DNA from: Hoplostethus atlanticus
Taxonomy: Eukaryota > Chordata > Actinopteri > Trachichthyiformes > Trachichthyidae
NCBI GenBank assembly: GCA_034670405.1
Contig: JAXDDX010000014.1
Location: 4,445,001 to 4,509,000, forward strand
Length of the DNA stretch: 64,000 nt
Reading direction: 5' to 3'
Numbering within the stretch: position 1 is the first letter of the stretch; each line of letters begins with the position of its first letter. The translations under genes were made by a program, and so were the position numbers. The notes under the pieces are model-generated. The model did not search any database. It was not told where the DNA came from and saw only the letters and a program-made list of their open reading frames with translations. This document shows positions 36,456 through 51,400 of this stretch, piece by piece.

Positions 36456-39400
36456 CTAGAGACAAAGGAATGCTCAAAGTGAGTGGAATTTGTATTGTAA
36501 AAAACTTCAGAGGTATCTCTAATGTATTACAGTACATCTCCTCCCCCTGGTTAACACTAGAACTGCCAAGACGCTGTCAATTGACTGCTATTTTGAATTT
36601 TAGAATAGAATTATCCTTTCAAAATGGCCCTCCATCACTTTTCTGTACATCTTTCTGTACAAAGCGGTGTTCTTAGATTTTCAAACAGTGGTTCTAATTA
36701 TATTTATCCCTGTCAATTGATGGTTTGCTGGCCATCAATTGGAAATAGATAACTTTATCTGTCATTTCCAGTGCTTGAATTTGCTGATCTGGAAATAGAA
36801 AATTAATACATTAGAGAATTTCTAATCCAAACACCTAAGGAATGTAGGCCAGTAAAGCAAGTGGGAAGCTTGGAGAAATTAAACAAAATTAGACAGAATT
36901 AAACTGAAACTTAGTACCTAGCCAAGCTTATTGAAATTATTTTTTCAAGTCAGTAATTTTACTTTTAATTAACTTTTGGTTTTTATTTTTGATACTTTTC
37001 AAAATTTTAAATTGCATCCATTACAAAATTATCAAGCAACAGAAACTGGCCTTCATAAAATGCATCTGCATCAATCCTGCACAAGAATGTGGAGGTAACG
37101 CTAAATTACACTTTAACATTAATGTTCATATTTATATTATCCATGATAGTAGCTTAGTTAACAAAAATCCATCCATCCAGCTACAGTATTACTGGTTTGT
37201 GTTGGCCTGGTTGTTGTCAAAATAAACATCAATGTTGTAACATTACTGAATAATGGATGTATGTATGTAGGAGGTATGATCTGTACAAAAACCATCACTA
37301 ACAAAAAAAATCAATTTTTCATGAAGTAGCAGGAAATTAATCCAGCACTTTATATCTGAAAAGCATGCTAGGCTATTGAGGGTACTGGAGTCTCCTAGTT
37401 TTATCGGTACATATATATGTGTGTCATCTGCATAACAGTGAAAATGAATATTATGTTGATGTACAGATGATTTCATCCGTATGTCATATAGGCATGGATG
37501 GCATCAAGATTATGTCACCAAGTGGAAGCATATAAATAGAGAATAACAGATGGCCTAGGATTAACCTTTGTAGAACACCATATTTGAAAAGAGCGGTCGA
37601 ATAAGTGGAGTTACCTAACACAACAGAGGAAGTTATATTCAGGCGGTAAGATTTAAACCAATTCAAAGCTGTGTCATTGAGACTTACCCGATTTTCTAGG
37701 CCATCAAGCAATATGTTAAGATCACCCATGTCAAAAGCTCTACTAAGATCAAGTATAATAAGGATAAAACAGTCACCTTTATCAGCAGCGGGGAGGGGGT
37801 TAGCAACAACCGGGAGAGCAGTGTCTGTACTAGGAGGGCTTAAAAGCCTGACAATTTTTTTTTTAAAATGTTGTTACTATTCATGAGAGATATTACCTGA
37901 AATGAGACAATTTTTTCCTAGTAACTTGGCTAAAAATGGCAGTTTGGAGATTGGACTGTAACTTTTGAGAGCAAGTGGATCCAGGTTAGGTTTTTTCAAA
38001 AGAGGTTGGGCAATGATGTTGATGATGTTTACAGTAAGATGGGAACATACCAGAATTCCAATGGTACCAATGACTTCTTTGAACAACTTGGTCAGGATAA
38101 TGTCTAAGGAGCAAGATGAGGATTTCATGTGTGAAATTATGTCTACTAGGGTCTCAAGGGAGACATGTTCAATACTGCTAAAAGATACTGGACAACCTGG
38201 GGAGGACACACCTGGGGAAGAGAATCTGGCACCTAATATTCTCCATATCAGAGAAATACTCCAGAAACTCCTCACACCTTTCTGAGGAAACCTCAATAAT
38301 AGTATGTGTTAAGGAGAGGGACAGAACTGAATCTATAACCCTGACAAAATTGCTAGAGCAGTTGCAATTTTTGGAAATTAGGTAAGAGATGTATGATACT
38401 CTTGCATCCTTGACTGCTTCCTGATACCTTGACATATGATCTTTTAGAATATCCAAACTATGCACTAAACAATAATGTAGGTGGGCCTGAATTAGTGGAT
38501 CAGATGAAATTAGAGAATAGTGGAAAACTTGACCAAAATTAGCCTAAGTAATGTTGTCAGTATGGTCAAGTGAGATGTCAAAGTCTTACTGAAATAAATA
38601 AAGTGAGAAGTGAGTGGTGTGGCATTTCTCTCCTCCTGCATTCAACAGCACTAGGTGTGACTCACCCTGCAATCAATACAATGCCTGCACAGCAAGGACC
38701 AGCCCTGGTCTGGCCTCGCCAAGTCGTATGCTCTCTCTCTAATTCATCCATCCATGGGGGCCATCAGGACCCCAAAACCCACTGCCCTTTCTAGTGTTAA
38801 ACCACATGAAAACAAAATCCAAATAGAGAAATAAATAACTATCTGTCATTTCCAGTGCTTGAATTTGCTGATCTGGAAATTGAAAATTAATACATTAGAG
38901 AATTTATAATCCAAACACCTAAGGAATGTAGGCCAGTAATGCAAGTGGGAAGCTTGGAGGAATTAAACAAAATTAGACAGAATTAAACTGATACTTAGTA
39001 CCTAGCCAAGCTTACTGAAAATTTTAAATATGAATGCACACATGCTCCAAAACCAAGGCAAGTAATAAATTACTTTTACTCTACTGTAATTGAGTACGTT
39101 TTTTGAGTTAGTCATTTACTGACTTTTTCAAGTCAGTAATTTTACTTTTACTTAACTTTTATTTTACTGTTTTGAGTATACTTTTCAAAATTTAAAATTG
39201 CATCCATTACAAAATACACATTTTCTAGGCTCCCCATAAACAGGCAACAGAAACTGGCCTTCATAAAATGCATCTGCATCAATCCTGCACAAGAATGTGG
39301 AGGTAACGCTAAATTACACTTTAACATTAATGTTCATATTTATATTATCCATGATAGTAGCTTAGTTAACAAAAATCCATCCATCCAGCTACAGCTACTG

Positions 39401-42400
39401 GTTTGTGTTGGCCTGGTTGTTGTCAAAAGAAACATCAATGTTGTAACATTACTGAATAATGGAGACAGATTTAAATTTACAGTTATGAAAACAGTATGTA
39501 TGTTGAAGAGGTAGGATCTGTACAAAAACCATCACTAACAAAAAAATATTATATATATATAAAATCTGGCACCTATATTTTCTACTATTACTTTTAAGAC
39601 CCTCTTAACCTGATCATTAAAACATTTAATCAAATACCAAACCAAAAAAAAATGCGGACATTTCCAATATTATCTTGAATGTGGTTGATGTTGTTTGGCA
39701 GGCCAAACAGAACAATTTTTCATTAAGTAGCAGGAAATTAATCCAGCACTTTATATCTGAAAAGCATGCTAGGTTATTGAGGGTACTGGAGTCTCCTAGT
39801 TTTATGGTTACATATATGTGTGTCATCTGCATAACAGTGAAAATGAATGATAACATTTCTGAGGAAACCTCAATAATAGTATGTGTTAAGGAGAGGGACA
39901 GAACTGAATCTATAACCCTGACAAAATTCCTAGAGCAGTTGCAATTTTTGGAAGATGTATGATGCTCTTGCATCCTTGACTGCTTCCTGATACCTTGACA
40001 TATGATCTTTTAGAATATCCACAGTATGCACTAAACAATAATGTAGGTGGGCCTGAAGTAGTGGATCAGATGAAATTAGAGAATAATGGAAACCTTGACC
40101 AAAATTAGCCTAAGCAATGTTGTCAGTATGGTCAAGTGAGATGTCCAAGTCTTACTGAAATAAATAAAGTGAGAAGTGAGTGGTGTGGCATTTCTTTCCT
40201 CCTGCACTCAACAGCACTAGGTGTGACTCACCCTGCAATCAATACAATGCCTGCACAGCAAGGACCAGCCCTGTTCTGGCCTCGCCAAGTCGTGTGCTCT
40301 CTCTCTAATTCATCTTTCAAACGTCCCACAGACAGAGCCAGGGAGAAAAGAGCAGATTAAAATGTGCACAGAGGAGGAAAGAGAGGTGGTTAAGAAGGAA
40401 CCATAATATTGTGAATGCATTACATAGGATAAACTACAACATTAACAACACAAAGCTCCTGGTGCTATATCTTCAGTTTCACTGATGGGAAGACTCGTAC
40501 AAGCTAACAGAAAATGTTAAAATAACAGGGCACCTTGTTGAATCCATGCCACGAAGAATTCAGGCTGTTCTGGAGCCAAAAGGGGGTCCTGGAGGCGTGC
40601 GCTGGATGCAGGAGTGAATCAAGCTGATGGGCTGGTTCTCCCTGCATCCAGCACCGGCTGCGGGCAATTAAGGCTAAATGGCCAACTGTAGCCGGGAACT
40701 GTTTTTAACCTGTGTTTGTCTTCCAGTTGGTAGGAGAGAGTCAATGGGGCCGGCAGCAGGCATGCTAACCTGAGGGTGCAGCTGAAAAGTTGACCATCAA
40801 AAAGTTCCCATATTTCCTATTAGGAATTACCAGGTGGTTGAATTATTTGGTGGTCTGAAGTTCATATTTACAGTAACTCCAATATGACATGAATGCAGCA
40901 TCAACTGTGGGTTTTCCGTGTAGATGGCGAGAGCAATAGTGGTAGTGCTAGCTGCTGTTGCCAGTGGAGAAAAAGACTATTTGTTTTGGGTCCCTTTATG
41001 ACAAGATATCAGTATGTTTTAATGAGCCTGGGTCCCAGGGCAAGACTAAATTTATTTAATTTTGGTACAGGGCTGGTACCTTTTCCTCACTGGCAATGCT
41101 TTGGTGCGCACCCTAGTGTGCTGGCAGAAGACTCTTGCTACTGTTGGGTGCACACACAACCAGGCGCGTGACTGTTGACGCGTTCTAGAACAAAGCATTA
41201 TCAGTGAGGAAAATAAAGGAGATAATGAGGTAAATATTGGACTTTTGGACCCACAGTGCAATTGGACCTACAATACAACACTTGGACTATGCTGCATGAG
41301 CTATGCTTAACTTCAATCACTTGGGAGAAGGCTGAGATGTAACTAATGCAGATAACTCGCTGCGTGTCTGGTGGTCCTACAAACTTCAATGGAGTTTCAA
41401 CTGACATGGGGGTGAGTAGATACTGACTGAATTTTCATTTTGGGGTGAACTATTCCTGTAACTGTTGGTATAGCTCAATTGAAACTTATGTCAAAACATT
41501 TCAGATACCTGAGAATAGTTATATAATATACATATATAATCACTAAATTTTAACACTTTGGAATAGTATCATATTTGGCATTTGACTAGATGTTAATGCT
41601 TCAGTCAGTCATCTTGACACTTCTAGCATAAAATGTAGCAAATTTGTATCTCCCTTAATCAGACATTCTATGTTAGTGCTTTGGTTTTTGTACTTTTAGG
41701 AGTTTGCTCATTGAATAAGCAAAATAGATTAAGCCAGAATTCAGAATATCATTTGCAGCAATGTTATATAGGATATAGAAAAAAAATCTGCATTTGGAAG
41801 TTTTTGGCAAATTGAAAAGAACACATTACTATGCACTGTGTAACAAGATAAACGATTTGATTCAGCAGTGAAAACAATGTAATTTACCTAAAATCAGACC
41901 TAGTGGTAACCTAGATAGAACTGTAGCAAACACAGTCTGTGCCAGTGTCGAATTCTGACTAAAAATAAAGCTAAGAGACACAGCATGGCCAAAAGTCTGG
42001 AGTGCTCAGCCTCTATAGCACTTTAGGGATCTACGACCTGAGCTATAAGCATCTGCAGTAGGCGAGACAGAGAGAGAAAATGAGATGGGGGTGGGGGGCA
42101 AAAGAGAGAGAGAACAAGAATATGCCCACAAGAGGTTTTATTATGATGTCTCAATCCCCTAGACATCGGACGCCAAAGTGATTCCCCCCACACAAATCCC
42201 CATCATTCCTCCTCAAACTATAGCATTTTTCTTTAGGCCTACAGTGTCACAAGCGGCCGAGCATAGACCCCCTCAAACATAAACAAGTCAAGACCTCTTG
42301 GATTGATTGGAATAAACATTGGTGGTGACTCGCTATGCTCTTCAAAAGAGATCAAACAACTGCACTCACTCAAAACTGCTCTCCCTGTGTGACGCACATA

Positions 42401-45400
42401 CTCCTATGTGCAATAACTATTGAAACAACATTTCACTCTCTCAACACCTGAAATCTGAAGACATAAAGCTAGAAAATAATCAATGAAGACAAACAATTTA
42501 ATCCCAACCTTATGCATAACTGAATATGTGTGTGCGCATATATGAGTGTGTGTGTGTGAGTGAGTGGCAGAAAACGGGGGAGAAGAGAAGTGTGGAGAGG
42601 GGCAAGAAACAATGTAGGGTGAGGGAAACAAAATCAAAAGAAACAAAGAGGAGGAAAACAATGATAAGGAGGGAACATAGGCAACTGTGTGTGAGACACT
42701 TGTTATCATAGCCTGAGTCACGCCCCATTCCAATCACCTCCAGTTGTGTCTCATTTCAACCTACTTATTGTAATCTCATAGAAAGGTGTGACAGAGAGGC
42801 ACCCAAAACATAGACGAGAGGATGATGGGTGAGATTAAAGTCCATTGTAATTTTCTCAGACAAATAGGTCCCACCGGGAGACAGCTATAATAACTTCACT
42901 AGTGTTTGTTTTTTTTCTTTCAGCCTCCAGAATGCTGCAGGGAATTAATGAATATAGTAGCTAGCTACCTGCCACCACGCTGGCCAGCTGCTGCGTCCGG
43001 GTGATGGGGTAGACTCTGCGTGCCTCCACAATGGCTGAAGCTATTTTCCTGGCATGTCTTTCCTCCCCATATGCAGTGAGGATGGACGCAAGAGCCTGTT
43101 GATCTAAGGCATTCACAACGTCAGCAGCGCAGGACATGTCGGGGTACCTATGCACAAAGAAGAGTCCGATTAAGCAGCTTGACGTCATGTCCTTGCTGAC
43201 AGTGGTGAATCCTGACAACTCTGAGATACAGCTGAAAACCTACCAACCTGACAGTTGTGAGTGGAATGATTGTCAGGGGAAAAAAATAAAAATACAGCTT
43301 TTGCAAAAGATGTTATTGCCTTAGCTGGTGGGTTGTTATATTGCACTGGCATTGTAAATTACTATGATGAATTCTGTCAGCAATTTTTACAAAACATTCA
43401 ATAATCTGTGAAGTGCAATACATATATATAGATTTGAGCTTGTTAAATATTGTATAGTGTAAGTGTATAAATTGATCAGGTACATTCATGATTACTGATT
43501 CAATCCTTATGTCAGCTTTTGTCAAGTGTTCATGTAATATTTATGTCATTTCTGACAGAGCAGTGTTCTACAACATAAAATATGTCAGTAAATACCCCAC
43601 TCGTGAATTTTGAAGCTTTTACGTGTCTTAAAAAAGGCGGTTGCTAACAAGTGGCTAAATGAGACTACAGAGGTTGTCGGGGACATTAAACGCCATCACG
43701 CTGAACACGGAAACTCATCTACTCACTAGTCCGCCTTTATAGCCTCTAGTTGTGCTTATACTCGCGCTCTTCCAAACTATTCTAACTAAAACTTTCCAAC
43801 TTGTAGATTTATCAATATAGTTATAGTATTTTTGGTGGTGGTGACGTTGAAGTCATGCGACTGTTGTGTAGTTCGTTTATAGCCTAACGTTAGCTTTATA
43901 CTTCTGGCTATTGCATTTGCGCTTCAAAAATTATAAAAGTGGTGTTCATTTGTGAAGATTATCTTGCTGAACAAAACGTGTAAGTATCATAAGCTTTTGT
44001 TTGCCATAGAGCTTATTTTCTGCAATAATCCAAAATCCAATGCAAAAATCCCATTGGCTTTTGGTTGAGGGAACCAGGGCGATGCTAACTTCTGGGTTGG
44101 CCTACAAACATGTCATCCCTGCACCACTCTATTCAAGCAAGCTTTTAATTAGCACTCTTTGCACTTTTAACATTTGACTTATAATTTATAATTTCTTAAT
44201 GCAAAACATTTTGTTTCAAATTTTTAATTTTAAGTTGTTTATTTTCTATTTCTCCCCGTTTCCTTTTAATGTAAAACACTTTGTGCTGCATGCTTTGTAT
44301 GAAAGGTGCGATACAAATAAAGTTTATTATTATTACTGTTTGCAACACCATGGGGTAAAGATGGTACTAGGAATTCAGGGAGTGAATTCCAAGTGTTGTA
44401 TTTTAATGTTTTCTCAAAAACTATTACTCCAAATCACAACAGTCAAAGTTTTTTGATGTCTTGGAGTGCTCTCTGGAAAATCCATTAGCAACCAAAATGA
44501 AGACTGTGGCAGAAAGCTCATAAACTGGTGCATCAAGCAAGCTACTTTCCCTTGTTCTGTTCATAAAACTGTAAGTCTACATACGGTAACTGCATAGACA
44601 CTACAGACACTAAAAATAATTTACCAGCTCATGAAAATGTGCTGTCACTATCAAGGCCAATTCCTGTCAGCATTCTACTGTAATTCTACTAAATATTTAC
44701 AATCAATAATAAATAAAAATTCTCATAAATTAATCATGCTCTATTTTCTAAGTTGTTTACTGTTTTTACTTTAACTTGCAAGTTATGTTTCTTCCAATTC
44801 TTCCAAATGGATACTAGTGCACATAGTTTTTCCATGTTAAAAGCCTGTCCAGTTCTGGAAATTGTTTGTGCATTCATATGCTGTCGGGATTATGGCAAAT
44901 AATTTTCCCATCAGGAAATACTTGATCTTTGAGAAATCTTTGTTTTCGTTTGTTTTGATTTGAATCCTTCCTGTACCTTCAAAATGTGACAATTACCTAT
45001 AGGGTTACAGGCTGTGCTATTAAGTCTTATTTTACCATTCATCAGCCAATATCACCACCTAAGAAGCACCTGGTCACCCCTGGGACACCAGCTGCATTTT
45101 TCACCTTCATCACATTTTGAGTGTTTGTACAGTGAAATTTTAAAACAAACTGACCATGCAATACACCACCTGAGGTGTGTAAAGCATTTTTTTCTACCTA
45201 TTTTACAGCAAAAACAATCCCCTCTTTTGTACAGGAGTGCTAACAAAACAGGCAAACTCACAATGGTGGCTTGTTTATCCTAGCAGTCTGAAGACAAAAT
45301 TAATCAAGGTAAAACTGGTCTCAGGTCTCATAATGATGGCAGGGGTCCAATGGAGCTATCCAGTATGAGGTTGCTATGTTGAAGATAAATTCAGCAGTGA

Positions 45401-48400
45401 AGACGAGTCAACGGAGACTCTGCTCCAGACAGCTTTGTAAGCGAAGACGTTATAGAAGTTGTAAAAATATAAATATCTAACTATGTAAAGAATGTGGGGG
45501 GCTCAACATTTATGAGACATGTGGGCACTGGGAAAACTACAACTTGCTACCACTGGAGCTAGCTATGGTTGCAGCATGACTAGTATCTATGGATGGAAAT
45601 TAATAGCAATTAAAAACTGCTGCTGGACAATAAGTGGCCTTGTTATTTAATTTCATTCTTTCCCTAGGTTCTCATTATTGGACTCATCTATTTTGATAAG
45701 GCACTTTACCTTGACTGGACAAGGACGGGCCAGTATTTTGAGGAATCACATCCAGTAGAAACTTTGCTCAAGCAGTCAAAAAAACTGCACTGCTTAAAAT
45801 TAATGCCATGCTGGAGTTATAAATGTTTTGTCAGATTGCTGTTGTTGCCCCCTTGCACACAGCATTTTTTTTTTACATAAACTACATCACTTTGTTCCAG
45901 TATCCATATTTCCATCTGATTTAGTAAGTAGTAGTAGTAGTATTTAGTCCCACACTTTTTAACATTTTAACCTCCCTGCCATGATTGAAATGCACACAAA
46001 GTAAAGAGACAACACCGTCGCTACATTCCTGCTAGAAACCACACCTATGTTACAGAGCTCTTACCTGTCTCCATCCATCCTCATATCCAAGGGCCCATCC
46101 TTGCTGAGGGAGAAGCCTCTATCTGGCTGATCCATCTGCATGGAGGAGCAGCCTGCATCCAAGAGGACAGCATCAATACTACCTGGATTAATCTTCATTT
46201 TAGGCAGCAGGGTTTCAATCTCACTGAATCGACCAAGCAATGGTTGCACCCGACCACTGGTGAAAAGATTAGGGGGTGGGGGTGAGGTGGAGTAGGTGAG
46301 ACCTAAACTGCATCACATTTGTTCAATATATGTTGGGTCATATGTTCATCAGACTTCATGTTTTACTTGTTGTTGTGGGTTTTAAACAATACTTTTCATG
46401 CAAAATTGTAATTCTCTCTTGCTTACCATAAAGGAATATAATCAATGAAAGGCATAACATGTAACATGGTTAAGTAACCTCAGTGTTAAAAACATATTAC
46501 TTTAGCAGAACTGTGTTTTATTGGAATGGCACAGTTTTAGGTGGTACACAATTCCTCTAAAAACACTGGTCTTATTTATGGCCACTGAAATCCAACATTT
46601 TCCAAATTTCACTTAAACTACATCAACAAAGACCATGATTTGTTGGACAACATTCCATTCAGGAGGGGAGAAGAAAGAATGTCTTAGATAAAATAAGAGA
46701 ATAAAAGGCAATACATGCACACTGCAAGGTATGGAAGCCTGGAACCGCCAAAATAAAAAATAAATAAATGAATAAATAAATGACTCAATAAATAAATTAA
46801 TACATAAATAAATAAATATAAATTCAATAAAAATGCAAAAATAAACATATGTACACATAAATAAATAAATAAATAAATGGGTATTTATGCATTTATTTAT
46901 TTCACTATTTATTTATTTCCTTAATCATTCATTTTTGTACTCATTCCCCTATTTATTTATTTTCTTTAGCATTCATTTCTGTATTTATTCATGACCATAT
47001 TTATTTATTTCTGTATATATTTCCAGATTTATTTTTTATTTTGGCGGTTCCGGGCTTCCACAGCAAGGTGTGTGAGCACTTTATAAGCAATCATTAAAAC
47101 TCTTAGCATAGTTAGCATAGTGGTGAACTTATCTGGTGAATTTATCTGGTTGACGGAATCACCTTTAATGTTTTATACGATTGACAAGATGGCTAAAGTT
47201 TCACACTATTTTTCTATTTATTATTGTATTATGGTCTACACCAGTGTACAATTAACAGGCCCATCGATCAGAAAATCTGGGTTAAAAAAAACAGGGGTGC
47301 AGGGATTGCCAGGTGACCTACGAATGCAGAAACCAAGAAGCCAGTACTGCAGTCCTTCCCAAAAAAGTTTTTTTCCAGTTAATTTTCCATGGTGGAGACC
47401 ACCTGGCTATATAAAGATAGTCATATACTCATTTATTTTGTAATCCCACAATACTTGTGGGATTTGCGTTTGTGCTGCTGTTGAACATTATTTCAGATAG
47501 CACGATGGCACCAAAGCAAATGTCTTTTATACCCCTTTCACACCGGAGCAACAACCTCATTGGTTAAGATCAGAGGCGCATTAGTGTGCAAGACAGTTCA
47601 CAACAAGGACCGTTTCAACAATGAACCAATAGAACGAATAACAACAGAGAATTGGAAAGATTCAGAAATCAGAGAGCTTATGTCCATTCGTGGGGAAGAA
47701 GAAAGAAAGCGACAAACTACCGGGACGGTAAAAGATTCAATTATCTACGGCGTAGATAATATAATGGCAATATCACACAGGCAATACGGCAAAATCACAC
47801 AGGCAATACGGCAATATCACACAGATACTTGTTCGGCCCTGCGTATACAGTAGTATGCGTATATACTGCCCAGTGACGTATACAGATGTAAATATGGTGA
47901 CACGGTTCTTGTGCGGTCTGGTCTGAATGGTGACGACCCGGGTTATTCCCGGGACAGTAGTGTGGTCTGAATGGGTCCAACACGGGAATGACCCGTGTTC
48001 AATAACCTGTGTAAATCCCGCGACTTGTGTGTGAAAGGGTTATTAGTGTCCAGTTATGACCCATTATTTAAAAAATTAAAAAATAAAGAAAAAAGTTTAA
48101 TTCTCAATTTAATGTATTTTTTTAATTTTCAAAGTCTGTAACTGCTAGTGTTTATTTCCAATGATAAAGATCCAACAGTCTGTCAACAGTCTGCACATTT
48201 AAATCTGCATAAGATTTTAAGTGTAGTCACTATCAGGACCAAAGGGGCTACTGCATGTGCCATGCAACTGTTTCACGCAAGGAACTTCCTTGCTTAGCCC
48301 ATTGAGATCCTTACTCGTCTCTGACAGACCCAGACCGTGTATGTTCAGCCACTTCCTCATGCAGGGGTGGTGAGATCCTCCAGTCACATTCATGCATTTT

Positions 48401-51400
48401 TCATGTGACCTTTTAAGACAGTGTGAACAAAGATGATGGTAGAAGGAAACAACAGGAATGAGCATCTACACATAAGCCAAAGGGGGCAAAAGGCCTTTTC
48501 CAACCTTCAAGTTGGGACCTCATTTGTGGTCCCCAGATATGAAAATGGATTCCTACAAAAATTATTACTGATCAAACTTAAATAACAAACAACATGCATT
48601 TTGTACTTAACAGAAGCCACTGCAAAAGCAATACAGCTCTACTAGACTTTAACCACCCTTGCCAATAAGCAATGAAGTATTCTTTTTACACTCAGTACAA
48701 TGTGTAATTGGTATGACGTGAACATGTTTCAAAAGATGAAGTGCCATGTTTTATGACCTCAATATGGGGTCATCAACCAAATAAAGAACCCCTGGTCTAG
48801 TGTGTCATGGGCATATTTGAGCTCTGACATGACTTAGCCATTGTATATGCTCTATAGTTAAGTAAGAAAATTCTACTTTAGCCTCCCCTGCACTCGTTTA
48901 TTTTCCAAAATTAAAAAATTGTTCCTGTAATGTACATCACTTCAGTGAGTCTCTTCCTATCAGAAGCTTAACTAGGGGCATTTCAGAGAAGAACACACTC
49001 TGGCAGGTCCTCTATTTCGACACCCACTGACGATAGAGAGAGGGGCAAGGGAGCATCTCACCCACGCTGCCAGGGCTTTCCTTTTGCCTTGCTGTTGTTA
49101 TTCACGATCTTGCACAGTCGTTAATTTGTTGAAAAATCTATAGTAGAGGCTTTCTTGTACTCCCCTGTCACCTGCACAATTCCTTTCTCTTACTCCTTCC
49201 TTACTAGCCCTGCGTATACAGCAGTATACAGCATCTCCAGCCTGTGAGGTTTTTCCCTTTTCAATAGATGCAATATCAACTTAACCTTTAATATAATTTT
49301 GGTGGGAATTTATAGCCTTACCATCTCAGTGGCTTTAGAACATTTTTGCTGTTTGGGATTCAGGTTAAATCCCATTTACACCAATAACTAGATTTGTAAC
49401 AGAGCACCAGGAAGAGTTATGTATGCTATGCCAAGGTGTATTTTGTTGATTTGTTTGTTGCCTAAGGACATTAAAGTTTGTATTGATGAATATTCATTGC
49501 AGTTTCCTATAGAAATTAGACAAAGGATTTTGATTGATCTAATGTTCTAATCTGTGAGGTCATATAGATATACTGGTCTAAAGAATCATTAGGGAAAAAA
49601 GTGACTGTGATAGTATGCAGTCTGACATTTTGGGAATAAGACTACAGATTCCTGAATCACAACTTATAGCATTACAACAAAAAAATGACATTATAAATAA
49701 TACATTCTGCATGACACAGATAAACTTAATTCCCTTGCTATACACTCTATATATGCTATATTCTCAGTGTTGTTTGGTTCGTTGTGCCTTTCCTGCACAT
49801 CCTGCACAAAAGTAAAAAAGCATTTTTTTCAGGGCGTAGAAATGGCATGGAACAGATGGAGAAGCTGCACTGTAGTGCGTCAGAAAAATGCATCATGTCA
49901 GTGTGCCCTAAGTGTAAACAATGTAATTTATTGCAAATGGAGAAGGTCAAGGGAGGTATTTTAATGACTTCACAGATAACAATCTTTAGGTTTTTAACAA
50001 TACCAAGAATTCTATGCCCATATCCGTGGCATTATGTAGAATGTTTTTCTAAGTGAGAACAAATTGTACAACACAAGCATACAGGATGCATATTTGAAGT
50101 TTGTAATGGACTGTATTGTAATAATAATTGTAAAAACATATGAGTGCAACAGCAGAATCAGCTCCAAGATCACAAGCATTACAAGCAACCAATAATATGG
50201 AGAGCAAAGATCAGGGCCTTGGTGCCCTTGCAATATTCCTGTGACTATACAGGGTATCAGAAAAGTTTCAGAAAGCCAAATGTGAGACTTTTTTTTAAAG
50301 CTACATGGAAGTGAATTTAAGGACCAAAACAAAGTGGCAAAACCAGTTTTTTTCTGATTGAACATGGCTAAGTTCTGAAACTATAAATGGGAAATATAAG
50401 AAAAGGGACACCAGGAAAAAAATCAAAAAGCAAATGTTTTGCATACTGTACTAACCCTGTTGCACATTCATCTAAGACATGCTGACATGCTTTGCAAAGA
50501 AAAGTTGGGGTGTTAACTATGGAAGTGTATAGTTAAATTAATTCAAATGTTAATGCAAATTGGGAAATTAAAATGCAATCCCACAATAGCATTTTCATTT
50601 TTCACTTTTGCAGACATTATTTGAGTCAATATAAAAATTCAAATGCAGTAATCTGATTTGCATTTTCATGTACTGGTATGCACATTCATGCCAATATAAA
50701 AATTTTAATGTAAAAGCCATTTGACATTCCATTGTCATGCCCGACTTTATGCTTAACAAAATTCAAATGTTAATTCAAATTTAACAATTCAAATGCAATC
50801 AAATTATTACAACATATTTATTTCATATATTTGTGTAACATTTAAGTCATAATTTAAATAAAAATTCAATAATCTCATTGCATTTTCTTGCTCTTACCTT
50901 GGGAAATCTATGACAATTTGAAAATATTAAAGCCATTTGACATTGCAATTACACTAACTTGTCCCACTTTGTGGTTAACAAAATTCAAATGATAATCCAA
51001 ATGTGAAAAGTAAGAAGCAGCACCCCCTTTTGCAATTGAATTTCCTCACTCTTAAAGGGGAATTCCGGTATTTTTAAACCTGGGCTCTATTTGTACATAT
51101 TCGTCATTTATATCCCAAAATAGGTACAAAAAGTTTTGGAATTGCTCCAGCAGATCGCCTCAGCCGGCAGTCACAAAATGGGCTGCTATGGCTGCAACTT
51201 AATCTGCAGGGGCAAATGCGCCGATCAAAGTATGTTCACTAAAAGTGCTTGTTTTTGCCACCGACAGGCTCAGATTGTTATTTGTGTGTCTAACAAGTGT
51301 CTGACAACATTACGGAAAGGATCGCTACAGAGATAGACCTTTTTTTAACCAGAAACAGAAGTCTCGCTCAAGGAGAAGTCTGGCTCTGAAATCTGAAAGA

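Larger units (their letters stand above)
43148..46064. other. mettl15 intron, 2.9 kb
   Basis: Contains a possible transposon block at about 43630-44120, a LINE 3' end at about 44190-44332 and a short AGT repeat at about 45928-45945. The remainder is AT-rich non-coding DNA with no recognised exon. Confidence 0.5.

Noticed and set aside
50012-50365. 117-codon minus-strand open frame with hydrophobic stretch
   Set aside because: In an intron, in AT-rich DNA that readily yields hydrophobic frames. No family resemblance.
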